Assembly: GCA_033439265.1 (NCBI GenBank)
Contig: JAVTVX010000016.1
Span: forward strand, 19,638,701-19,702,700
Source of the DNA: Dillenia suffruticosa
Lineage: Eukaryota; Streptophyta; Magnoliopsida; Dilleniales; Dilleniaceae
Length of the DNA stretch: 64,000 nucleotides
Direction of reading: 5' to 3'
Position numbers and translations under genes: made by a program. A model generated the notes under the pieces. That model saw only the letters and a program-made list of their open reading frames with translations, was not told the DNA's origin and made no database searches. Within the stretch, counting starts at the first letter, position 1. Each line of letters begins with the position of its first letter. Below, one piece after another: positions 11,801-23,800 of the stretch.

Positions 11801-14800
11801 ACGGAAATGTCTTCATTTTAAGAATTTCTTGACGAATTGAAGTATACTTATCTCCTAGACCCATAAGAAGACCAAAAGTCATGTCTTCATCATTTCTTTG
11901 GAGTATGGTCTTGAGATTTGAAATAGGAGGCCTTAGAAGATTGAGTTCGTTCCATAAATCCCTATATTCCCCAAAATATTCTGGCAGAGTTTTACCTCCT
12001 TTTTGGATTTTGAAGATCTTCTTCTTTAATTCAAAAATCCTACCGGTGTTAGTCTCTTAACCGTATAAAGCATGCACTTGATCCCACAAAGCCTTTGCAT
12101 TTGGAATATAAGTTGCCTTTGCTTTGTGAGTCTTGTCAAGAGACATTTGTAGAAGCACCACACTTGATTGTCTCTCTTCTTCCATGCTTTAAATGAAGGA
12201 TCAACATCATCAAGAGGATCTTTGAATATGTGGCTTTTGAGATTGAAGAAATTTAAAGACCTCTTGATGGTGTCTTACCATGCATTGTAATTTAAAGAAT
12301 CTAGAAGAATGGAAGTGAACATTGAAGTGCTAATTTGTGGTGATGGATTACCAAGACCGGAAGAAGAAGGTATCGAATCCTGCTCTGATACCATGTTGAA
12401 GTTTTAGAATGAAAGACAATAAAAGATAAGTGAATTCCTCAAGACTTTATTGAAATTTCAAAGTTAATGTACAGAAGTCGAAGCATTTTCTTCATGCCTT
12501 CAAAGAGCAACTAGAGGCCCTTTTTATAGAGAAAGAGGGAAGAGAGCTAAAGAGAGAAAAAGAGAGAGAGAAAAGAGAGAGGGCACTGCCCTCTCCTCTT
12601 CTGGCCGTTGGGGCTGTCCCCAACGGCTAGTTTTTACTAGCGGTTGGGGCAGTTCCAACGGCTCCTTGAAGGAGCTGTTGGGGGCCCTTTTTGGGCCCCT
12701 TTGAGAGAAGCAAATCTGGGCCCTAAAGGGCCCAGCAGATGCCCACAGGATGAGCCCATTTAGGGCCTAATTGTCCCTAAATGGGCTGGAAAGACCGGAC
12801 AAAGACAAGGAAAATCTGTCCCTTTGAAGTCTTACAAATAGGATCCCTAATTCTCCTTCATTTCAACAGAAGCAAGCGCCTAGACACCGGTACAAGAAGT
12901 TAAAGTCAACCGTTTTATGTTGATGATATGCTGATTGTTGGCATAAATGTTTCAAGAATCAATAACTTGAATAACATTTGAGTAAATCTTCTGCCATGAA
13001 AGATTTGGGCTCAACTAAACAGATTTTAAGCGTTGAGATTTCTCGAGATAAAGATGCTCAAAGACTTTATTTGTCTCAAGAGAAATACATTGAGAAGGTG
13101 CTTCAGAGGTTCAGCATAAAAATGCTATGTCAGTGAGTACTCAAGTTGCTTCTCATTTTCGATTAAGTGCTCAACAATGTTCTACTGCTGATACAGAAGC
13201 AAAGGAGATGGAAAGGGTTCCTTATTCTTTAGCAGTAGGGAGTTTGATGTATGTTATGATTGACATAGCTTATACGGTTGGTGTCATAAGTTGTTTCCTT
13301 TCTAATCCTAGAAAGGAGCATTGGGAAACTGTTAAGTGATGAGAGATTTTAAAAGCAGTTCTATTTCACCAATGCAGACATGGCCAAAGAGGTTGACACT
13401 CGTAAGTCCACTTCAGGTTACTTAATCACTTATACAAGGGGGAGATGCGTATTGGTAATCTAGACTGTAGAAGTGGGTTGCACTTTCTACCACAGAAGCA
13501 GAATTTATTGCAGCTAGTGAGGCTTGTAAAGAGTTGTTGTTGATGAAGAAATTTGTCCAAGAGCCTGGCCTTAATCAAGAGAGATATTTACTGTTTTGTA
13601 ATAAAGTGTTATCTATCTTGGTAAGAATTCTATTTCTCATGTGAGGTCAAAGCATATTGATGTTAGATATCATTGGATCAAAGATCTTTTGAGTTCTAAG
13701 TTGTTGGAGCATGAAAAGATTCACACAGGTGAAAATGGTTCTGATATGCTGACAAAGGTTCAGCCGAGGGAGAAATTTGAAGCTTGTTGCTTGATGGCTG
13801 TGATGAAGCTAACCTCTAAATAACTCAAGAGGGGGAGATTTGTTGGGTTTTGTTCCATTATTTTGAGGCCCAACTTTAAGTTCATTTTTAATTTATGTAA
13901 ACTATATATATTGTCTCTGCTGAAAAATCTCAGCCGAGAGGTGAGTGTGTGAGTGTGTGTGTGACTGTGAGGTGGTGTGTATGGAGTGTTTGAGAGTTTT
14001 GCCTATGTACTTTCTCTCTTGATCCACCCGTGGATGTAGGTCTTACAACCCAACCATGTAAATTTTTGTGTTCGTTGCTTATTTGTGTTTATTCTTGAGA
14101 TTTGTCTTCCGTTTTACTAACAGGTTTATTAGACATACAAGATGGGCAGAAAATGTTCGATAAAAACAACAGGTAACACCTGCCCCCAAAGCAAGAAATA
14201 AAAAGATAAGTTAAAATTTCAGATTAAAGTAATTTCTAGTCACCATCCATACCTATTGAACCAATCACCAGAGTTGTATGAATCACGATCTAGTGATTTT
14301 GACCGCAGCATCTCATCACCAGAATGGAAAAATGGTATTCCCTGGAAAAATAAACTCCTTGATATCACCTGATTGAGATATGAAAAACCACACATGATAC
14401 TAGCCTATACTGCATCAACACTTCTAGAAATCACCATAATCGTCATGTCTTATGGACACAGTTCTTAGGCATCATACAATACAACACATTGTGACTTAAA
14501 ATAGTGTAGAATTTTTATAACTTTTCCGGCTCACCTTATGCATGTCATGTCATCCCACGTCCATTTTCATTCTTCATAGGTCCTATTTCTTAAACATTTA
14601 AAGGAGAAAAAAGGTTCTACAAATTGTGTTCATATATTTTAAAATACTAATTGTGGGCATGTTCTTCTTACTACGGTAATTTCCTGTCTTGTCCACCCAA
14701 TTTCCTTCTACGACCCTGCTCAAAGGCTAAATTTTTTTCCTAAATCTTTAGTATCACTTGCAAGAAATTTAACAAGATAAAAGGTCCCTCTACAGAAACA

Positions 14801-17800
14801 TATGTACAAGACAGGAGAAAATCCTGGAGCAGGAAAGGAAAAGAAAACTCTTTCCAAGGATATTTATTATTGTTAAAGATAACCACTTAATTTTCTTCTA
14901 GCAACAGCTATCAACATGAGTTGATTCAGGATTTGAGGTTCCCTTGCAATCGAAACAGTTTTACAATCCCATGAAAGGCACACCATCAATAGGTGCAGAA
15001 AGGATTTACCGCACACAAGACATCACTATAAAGTTTTTTTAACATGTTTTGTACCAATCAAAGTACAAGATATACAAGGACCAATCCTAAGCTCAACAGG
15101 CATACTCAGCTTGGCTCTTATATTCACAGTTGGCACAAGCCTTTATTTTTTAAATATGCAAGAAGGGTCATTTCTATAAAGGGTAAAATACTTATCCGAC
15201 AAGAACGAACAGCTCAATTACATTCCAAAGTCAAATTCAATCAGGCACCTAATAGGAATTTTCATTTAAATAGGCCAAGACAATTTGGTGGCTTCTGAAT
15301 GTGAGTGTTCTTTTCTTATCAAATTTTATTTTCCTTTAAGGTGCTCGCGAGGCAAATCTTATGGAAATAGTACAAGTGCATCAATTTAAGTTATGAAACA
15401 TGAAGGAAATTTAGAAGGCAACTTTGCATACTCATACAAGGGTGAGAACAGATTTTTTTTTTTTTTCATAGGAATACAAGAATGAACATGATAAAGAAAT
15501 AAAAGTATCAATGTGATCTGCACAAAAATAGGGATGAAACCTGTGAGAGGCCAATGATGCTTGTTGCCAAATGATTCATCCTGCATCTGTCATCTACCAA
15601 TATTTCCATGGGAGTCTATGAAAATGAAGGAGCCAAGTTAGAGAAGAATATACATGTTCCTGCAAAGAAAGCAGACTTCTAGCAGTAGAACAGGATGTAC
15701 CTTCAAGCTCACAATATCAAAAAGTGTCTCATTGTCATGAGCAGAAACATAATTAATCTATAGACAAAATCAAAGATGTCAATCACAAAATTTAAGAAAT
15801 GATGCCTATCAAAAACTAAAGATGAACAATCATGCATGAAAGATACAGGATCATGCATCACGCTTAAAGACAAAAGAAGCAGCATTCACTGAGAAGGGGG
15901 ATCATTCAGGAAAGTGGAAACAATGACTGCAGAAAAGATATAAGAGATGCTTGATGATAGCACAAGTAACATGAAAATACTGACCGTTTCTGTAGGCTGT
16001 GAAGCATAAGCAACAGGAACACTGTCATGAGTTAGGACTTCAGATCCTTTAACCTGAGAGAATGGCTCGCTAGTTTAGAATGGGTAGTTGTCATCCGCTT
16101 TTTAAAGGCAAACAATTTGTTCCAGATATGAAAGCTTTATGACAACAAAATGCACGCAACATATTAAACTAGAAAATACAGAATCCAAGGTCTCATATGA
16201 AGAAGAAGGCAACTCTTCAGCCCAAGAATTGGCATTTCACAAGTAATCAAAGATTTTCACGAGTTATGCAGGAATTATTTCTGTAAAGGCATAAAAGACA
16301 GCCAGGCAAAGAAGCTTCAAACTCTCAATGTCAGCATCCTCATCAAGAAGAGGATATGGAGACAATGTCACATGTAAGCCAAACCTACTCCTACTGTTAT
16401 CACAAATCCTTGTGGGAAAAAGGAATTTACACCAAATGACAAAATATATTATACCAATGCAATGCAAACATGATTTGAAAGACAGTAATCATAAAATGGT
16501 TCAATTTTAACAATTATTCCATCCTATTCAATCAAAAGAGTTCCCTGTCCATGTGTCAGCACTATCAATTTTCTTGTCAAAGGCCAAGTCAGAGTGCAAA
16601 AGAAAACAAAATTAATTAAATACAACTGCATCTTTAACCTCTTCCCCATCACAATTAGTAAGCACAAAGTCCCTCAAATTTGCAGCTATTCCAACCTGAA
16701 AGACAAGAATATACATTGTTAATTAACGGGAAGCAGCATATAGTTTGTGAAATAGAGAAAATGATTGATGCTGGGAACAAATTCTGCAGATTGATGACAT
16801 TTTCATTTTGTTCCACAAGACTAACAAGAAGAAAATGCCTTTCTAATTGTTATTAAACGCTATGGAGTTCCATTTCTCTTACTGTTTTACTATTAAACAA
16901 GAACACAAGAAAATTTTATGAGATCCGTTACCAGTCCAGGATCTTAGCTACAAAGTGATGGGTTTCATTTTTATGTACTAACTAGTAAGGATGATGAACC
17001 TGGATATGATCCCTTGATATAGCAAGCATTCGTGCTACAACAGCTTCAGTACCATGATCATGACCATTGGGCTGCAGAAGTTCAATAGATTTTAACTACA
17101 ATATCTGCACATAAGGAACAACAGGAACTCCAATTTTGACAGCACTGCAACTTAAAAAACCAGACTTTATGTATGATAAATAGTTCATAAGGAAAAAACA
17201 AAAGAAAGAAAGAAAGAAAACCCCTTGTTTTTCTCTTCTCGTAATATCCATAGTAGCAGTAAGGCTTACAAAAGAGATGCATATGGTTTTATGATCATAG
17301 CCAGATATATATCCTGGGGGAGGGGAGGGCAAATGCATAATGTCGGCAGCATGGGAAACCCGGGCGCGAGGGGGGGGGATGGCGGGGGGATTATGGAACA
17401 GCCAGCACTTTTAAAGTATTGTAATGGCATTTCAAAACTTCTATTGGCATTTTTGTGACTTTTAGCAGCATTTCAGAATGTATATATAAAATTTTTTTCC
17501 CAAAATTTCAGAGGGAGGAGTGCCTCCACCCCCCCCCCCGAGCTCTGCCTCTGATTATGATGACATAATTATGAACCTAGTTACATATTTGTCATCAGCA
17601 AGTATTTAGTCCTAATCAGATCTAGGACCCTACACCACAAAAAACTTTAAAATGTTACTAGTGTCAAATAAGATATAAAATGCAGTATTGGGTGTAGGTC
17701 AGGTGCAGTGTCAGCCAATACTATGTCAGATCCTTGATAGTCAAAAAATTCCAGGCAAAAATTTCAGATTGATAAGAAAAACACCTATTGCAGATTTTAT

Positions 17801-20800
17801 TGTAGAAGAAAAAGGGTAAGGTTGAGGTGGGAAGTGGTCAAACACAAAACTCTTTCAGGATAGACTAGGGGAAATTTTTGAAGGTAATGTCTTCACATTT
17901 AAAAGAAATAGTACCTCTAATGACAAGCCGGTCACAAAACCTTGTTGAAGCGGATGGCCAAATGGAGATCCACCAAGCATAGCATCTCGAATTCGATCAT
18001 TAAAGCTAAGTTATATTCAAGAAGAAAGTATTAGCACATTGCTTCTGAGATTATAAAGTAAAAAGAATAATTCTTTCTGACTGATCAAGATACTCTTCAT
18101 TGGCATGAAAAATCAATGCACAATGTCAGTCCTTGGTAACACTATGGAAATATCTGTTGGCTAGAATAGATGGAATGAGCGGCCTTCCCATGGACTAGCA
18201 CAAGCTGTTTCTTTATTTCAGAAGTTTTATAGATTATAACTGTCATATAACTTCCCCTAATTTTATGAGGCAATAAAGATAGAAAATATCTTGCGTTGCC
18301 AATCCTGGTTTATTGAACATCGATCCATAGAATAGCTTAAATTTTTAGTTTACCATAGCCTAGGAAACTAGCATTTCTAACAGTAAATAAGTGGAAAACC
18401 TGAGAGAAGGCCAAAACCACAAATAACCCATGAACATTACGACTAACTTTCAAATAGCCCCCTAACTTTTATTGCAATCAATTATCCCATCAAAGTTTTA
18501 AAATAAAAGTCAATCAGCCTTAGAAGTGGAAATGTCACATGCAAGGCACATGACCCATGTCTTTCTCTTCATCCTCTCTTCAGTTAAAAAAAAAAAAAAA
18601 AAGAAAGAAATAATAATAAAAAAAGGCATTCTAGGCAGAGACACAAATAGGAAAAGAGAGAGGAAAGTTTAATTCAAAGACCAAATATGGAATTCTTATG
18701 AAAATTTCAATTGGGAGAGTCAAATTTAAAGAAAAACCATCACCGAAGGACAGCGAAATCAAAACCCAAAAGGGTTCACTAAAAATGTTAGTTATTGTCA
18801 AAAATATTGTGAACTATTACTAGAGAGAGAAGCAAAAGGAAGAAAGGGAGTAATGTACACTATTTGGAGCCCAGATTTGGATTTCTTGCATAAAATTTAG
18901 AGGGTAGGACAGATATGGAACCTTTACACTGTCCGCTTAAGGGGCACATATGGGGGTTAATCAGGGGATCATTTGAAAGTAACTCTAAAGTTTAGGAGGT
19001 TATTTGTTGTTTTGGCCAAAAAGTTTTATACCTCCCTATCCCAGTTTCACTGAGATTGAACTGTGATGCATTTACTCCACGTCTATTGTGTGCAACTTCA
19101 CCAAAGTCCCATCCTTCACCATATCTAGAAGAGAAAGATAATCCTCAAGAGGTAAATTACAGATACGATAAGAAGGAGGATCTATGTTTAATGGTAAGAG
19201 ATAATGTAACCGAGTAATCAGGAAGGGGAAAAAGAAAAAAAAGGAAAATGCACTGATAGTTAAATGCGCACATGTATATACTTGAACCATCAGCACCATT
19301 CTTATCCTTTGAAAGGTCCTGGAGAGCTTTTTTTGCCCTAACCTGTTCAAAACAATTATAATGCCAACTCAGGTCACCAAATCAACTTTATAGCAGCAAA
19401 CTTCCATTATCAGTTCTAATTCTTAAACCTTTTTAATGATCTGACTAAACCTATTTAGAACAATGAGAAGATGCATTATGAACCATGATAACTATTTGAA
19501 ACCAGATATGATAATTCAAGTCACCATCTTCTGTGAGGATGGAACTGGCAAAAACACCAAGATCAGTGCCTTCTCTTCTCGGCATTCCATAGTAATTAGG
19601 AAAATTTGAATTTATCATCGAGGAAAATTTCCAGTTGGTTAAATTTTATGGAATAATGTGGGCTTGAGTTTCGTGAGAAACCTCACCGAAAAGGATATCT
19701 AAAATGTTGTGGGTTGTATTTCTTGGTACAACACACCAAATATCTTCCCTTGCAGATGTGGGGATGGGAACAAGGAAGAACCAGAAATCTCTTGGTTGAG
19801 ACCTCCACTTAAAAGTGGAGAATGAAAAGTGGAGAAACTATTCCACAAACAGCAATGACAAGGCTGTTTAATGGGGCAGAAATGATTAAGGAAAACTAAA
19901 TCAGACAGAAAGAACAAAACTAAAACGGTGAAAGGAGGAGAAATAGAACTTCAACAGTCACTTATGCCAGCAAGATCAAAGATGGAGGTCAGATGTCATC
20001 GAAAAGTAAGAATCTGAGAGTGGCAATTAAGACCAATATATCATTGACATCGTTGTAATAAAGTTCTTACAGCAAACATTTGACAAAAATAATCTTAAAT
20101 TTGGGGAAAATTGGGGCACAAGGTATCAAACCCTGCCAGACCCCCATAAGAGAATCATGTTTGAGGAGTGTACCTGTGAAGCCTAAAACCAAGAGAAAAT
20201 TAGTGAATAGGTTATGTGTCCATAGAGATGGACACACACACACATATATATACATGAACCATCCACATAAATTACGGTTATGCCCTTATGTATAAATTGT
20301 ATGACTACACTAACCCTGCCAAACACATCCATGTTCTATTTACCTTTTTCCCTTTGTAATTCCTAAAGGGGCATGATAGAACAGGGTAGTGCATATATCA
20401 GAAAGTAGCAGCTAGATTATTGCCACTAGTCCAAACATAGTATTGAGTAATGCCCACGTGGGGCCATTTAAATTTCAAAATAAAGGGGTAATGGGTAGTT
20501 ACCCATTACCCCACTCTCCCTTAATTTTACTCTCCAAATAACTCCTACGGGAGTTATAATTAAAAAAAAATTAAATTAGGATTTGTATTATTAAGAAAAA
20601 ACAGCAAAAGACCACTGCTAGAAATCATCACGAGGGGTCTATTCCGATCAACGCAAAATATCACCGGATTAAGGATTGGAACGTTGTGATTCTGCGGTGA
20701 TAGTTCGTTATACGTGGCTATCATCCCGACTAGGAGTTATTCCCGATCAGAGTTTGCGGTTTCCGTTCTGTATCACCGATTGAGGTATACTGTAAACTTA

Positions 20801-23800
20801 TCTTTTACGATTCTGACAAATTGTTTATTGTTGCTTCCATTGCGTGATTGAGTCACCATTTTCTGACATTGGTATTAGAGCATGTTTGATACATTTTTAA
20901 ATAATTTTTCGGAATTAAATTTGGGTATAGAAATATAGAGTATAAAATTTGGGGTTTGGATCACGAATGAATTTCGTGAATCCGATTATACCACTGTGTT
21001 ACCCAACTCACGTAGAACACGAAAATAATTTTTTCATAATTTTCTGAGCACGATAGGGCTAAGAAAATTCTGGTTGAAGCATTCGGCCGTGAATAGTGAC
21101 CGAAACCTTCAACCCCAGATTTGGCGAGTTTTAGGTCAAATCAGTACGTGAAAATGGTAGATCTGTGTTGTCTCTGCTAGATCTATATTCTGATATATAT
21201 ATTGCATGTTGTTTATACCGGAATGTGAGGATTTCGGAGACGGGTTGAAAAACCCGGTTGCAGACATACTCGGGCGAAGACGAAGGCCCAACAGTGCGGC
21301 GCGTGCACAACATGCGCGCAGAGGCGCGTCTGTGCAACAGCCGCTGGCGCGTGTTCCGCCCGCGCGCGTAGGCGCGTGAGGCCAACCGGTCCAGACCGGG
21401 TCTGGACCGAACCGGGTCAGACCCGACCGCTACCGGGATCCGGGTTCCGACCCGCGCCTGCGTCCGGATCCGACCCGGTAAAGCGGGCTGCGCGCGTGCA
21501 GTGCGTAGCACGTGCGCCTGCGCGTGAGGCGCGGGCTCACACGCACAGAGCGCATGCAAGCGCGTGCAAGAGCGTGCCTCACGCGCTGCGCATCCTGTAC
21601 ACACCCAGGCGCCTCCCCGGCGCGTGAGAGCTCGTGGGACGTGCCACCGGGGGTCCGGTGGCGCGTGAACCCTCATGGCAGCGCGTAGGCTGTCCAAAAA
21701 TTGGATTTTTTCTAATTTTTGGGGAATTTGTGACAAAAAGTGACTATTTGTGGGTCTTTTATGCACCGTATCCCAATCCGAATGGTGAGAAGCAATCCCG
21801 GATTGTGGTGTATGGTGTCCGTTGACTCATACGCTCGTCTTGGGGTCTGTATTCGAGTCATTTTGGTTTTGGTGATTTGTAGGGTATATAAAATTGTAAA
21901 TTTAAGCATCAATTGTCACTGTCTTTTTTTTCTGTCACAGAGACATGGTTGCTACGAAAACTGTCGTTCTAGATCTCGTTAAGGAAGACAAGCTGAACGG
22001 TGACAATTATGATATTTGGCACCGGAAGGTTCAGTTTGTCTTCGAGGAACAAGAACTCGGGGAAGTTCTTAAGAACGAGATGGTGGATCCCGGGGAGGGT
22101 ACCACAGCACAAGCATGACGGGATCAGGAGGTGTATCGCGCTTGGAAAAAGAATGATAGCCAAGCGAGGGTGATCCTTCTTAGTTGCATGCACGATGAGC
22201 TGATTCCGATTTATGAGCAGTATCCTACTGCACAGTCGATCTGGCATGCTCTGAGAGCAATATGGCGCCCCGTTAGCTCCTAAGGTGAGGATGCTGACCT
22301 ATAAATTCATCACTTACAAGAAGAGGCATGATCATACAATGAAACAGCATTTAATGCACATGTCGAGTATGATCGCCTCTTTGAAGAATATGGGGGAGCC
22401 GATGTCTAATGAGCTTTAGGTACGGGGTGTGATTCAGTCCTTGCCTGACTCCTGGGATGTGGTTAAGACCTATCTCAAGCACACTGAGAGTATTCATACT
22501 TTCATGGACGTGAGTAGGCACTATGAGCTCGAGGAGGAGCGTCAGGAGGTGGCTAGGTCTTCTTCTGCTCATGCTAATATTGTGGAGTCGAGTAAGGGCT
22601 CTCGGGGGTTAAAGCGCAAGTGGCGCAAGTGGCGCAAGTGGCGCAAGCATGAGAAGAAGGCCAACGGCCAAGGTAAGAAGAAGCAACATGCCAAGACCGA
22701 CGACAAAGGACAGAAGCGCAAGAAGAAGGAGCTCGATAAGAGCAAAGTCCAATGCTATGTTTGTGGCAAGCTTGGACATTTCGCACGCGAGTGTGGCGAG
22801 CGAAAGGTATGTCCTTTTTCTTTACATGGTTTGAGTTACGTGTCATCTAGTGTGATGCTCAAAGCCACGGACCGTGTAGCTCGGAACAGGAGCGCATACG
22901 TGGAGTTCCGCCGTATAAGTCCCCAGGCGAGGAGGCTGTACGTGGGGAATGGAGCATTTATAGAAGTGAAAGGGATTGACACTTGCAAACTATTGCTACG
23001 AAGTGACCAAGTCTTATATCTTTATGATGTTTTGTATGCTCCTGAGATTAGGCGGAATCTAGTATCTGTCCGATATTTGGATTTGTTAGGATATTCAGTG
23101 TTGTTGGGAAACTCTAGAGTTTCCATTACTTATGACAGTTCTTTAATTTGTTCCGGTTTGGTTCATGAGGGACTTTATGTACTAGATATGATTTCATGTT
23201 ATGAGATTTATTCTTCTTCTACTATTGCTTTTGCATCAGATAATATAATGGATGATGTGAATGTATGACATAATAGACTTGGCCACATAGGGCAAGAGAG
23301 AATGGCCCGGTTAGCTACCAGTGGCTTGTTGGGCCCGCTAACCAATGTCCAGTTGCCCGTATATGAGTTTTGTCTTGTGGGCAAAGCCACTAGAAGACCA
23401 TTTGGGAAAGCAATGAGAGCTGGGACTCCATTGCAATTGGTCCATTCCGACATTTGCGGACCCATGAATGTGAGAGCCCGAAACGGAGCCACGTATTTTA
23501 TTACGTTTATAGACGATTACACGCATTTCGATTACGTCTACCTGATCTCGCACAAGTCTGAGGCACTAGAATGCTTCAGGAGGTTTATCAGTGAGGTTGA
23601 AAATCAACTAGACTTGAGGGTGAAAACTCTCAGAACCGATCGGAGGCGCGAGTATCTGTCTGAGCAATTCAAAGAGCTCTGTTCTAATAGAGGTATTACG
23701 AGACAGTTAACTATTCCTACTACTCCTCAGCAGAACGGAGTAACCGAGAGAAGGAATAGGACTCTGTTAAAGATGGTGAGGTCGATGATGGCACAGGCCA

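Larger units (their letters stand above)
7855..12868 (-). mobile_element. Ty1/copia LTR element B nested in element A
   Basis: A second copia element inserted in the reverse-transcriptase region of element A, in reverse orientation, and so in the same direction as PU1. LTRs of 470 and 475 bp flank it, and the bordering target copies are nearly identical (GAAGT / GAAGC). The primer site abuts the LTR at 12394, and a purine tract lies next to the LTR at 8324. Parts, read on the minus strand: gag about 12.38-11.45 kb with a CCHC knuckle, protease, integrase about 11.06-10.56 kb, reverse transcriptase about 9.9-9.0 kb, RNase H about 8.9-8.55 kb. The reverse transcriptase and RNase H lie in one long open stretch. 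Elsewhere it is broken, with roughly six to ten breaks. LTRs are about 93-95% identical by eye, suggesting a few million years at common plant rates. Confidence 0.93.
4029..14122 (+). mobile_element. Old Ty1/copia LTR element A, host of nested element B, in PU1 intron 23
   Basis: A fossil copia element in the opposite orientation to PU1. The ends are secure: LTRs of about 277 and 282 bp, a perfect 5-bp target duplication GGTTT on both sides, a tRNA-Met-type primer site (TGGTATCAGAGC) just after the left LTR, and a purine tract before the right LTR. Parts in order: gag with a CCHC knuckle near 5.7 kb, protease (DSG motif) near 5.87 kb, integrase about 6.3-6.85 kb, reverse transcriptase from about 7.56 kb interrupted by element B, and RNase H about 13.1-13.8 kb. 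The LTRs look roughly 75-80% identical by eye, so it is the oldest of the three LTR elements, many million years old. It is thoroughly broken, with more than ten breaks besides the nested insertion. Confidence 0.93.
2871..19342 (-). other. PU1: PU1 exon map, exons 15-28
   Basis: Coding exons read on the minus strand: 15 19272-19342; 16 19032-19124; 17 17915-18005; 18 17000-17071; 19 16639-16695; 20 15985-16053; 21 15701-15757; 22 15541-15615; 23 14253-14341; 24 3896-3973; 25 3673-3811; 26 3264-3373; 27 3079-3178; 28 2871-2981. Intron 23 (3974-14252, 10.3 kb) hosts two nested copia elements. The donor after exon 15 (GTGCGC) is weak but is fixed by protein continuity SSIYIYGEGW. The end of exon 19 was set at GAG followed by GTTAAA, because this restores the family sequence EEVKGSEVL. 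Confidence 0.92.

Noticed and set aside
16639-16695. Longer alternative end of PU1 exon 19 (adding VKDAV)
   Set aside because: It would duplicate the VK at the join and depart from the family sequence; the GAG/GTTAAA donor gives an exact match in length.
21131-21766. 211-codon Arg/Ala-rich frame on the minus strand
   Set aside because: It lies in the GC-rich leader of a copia element and is explained by base composition.
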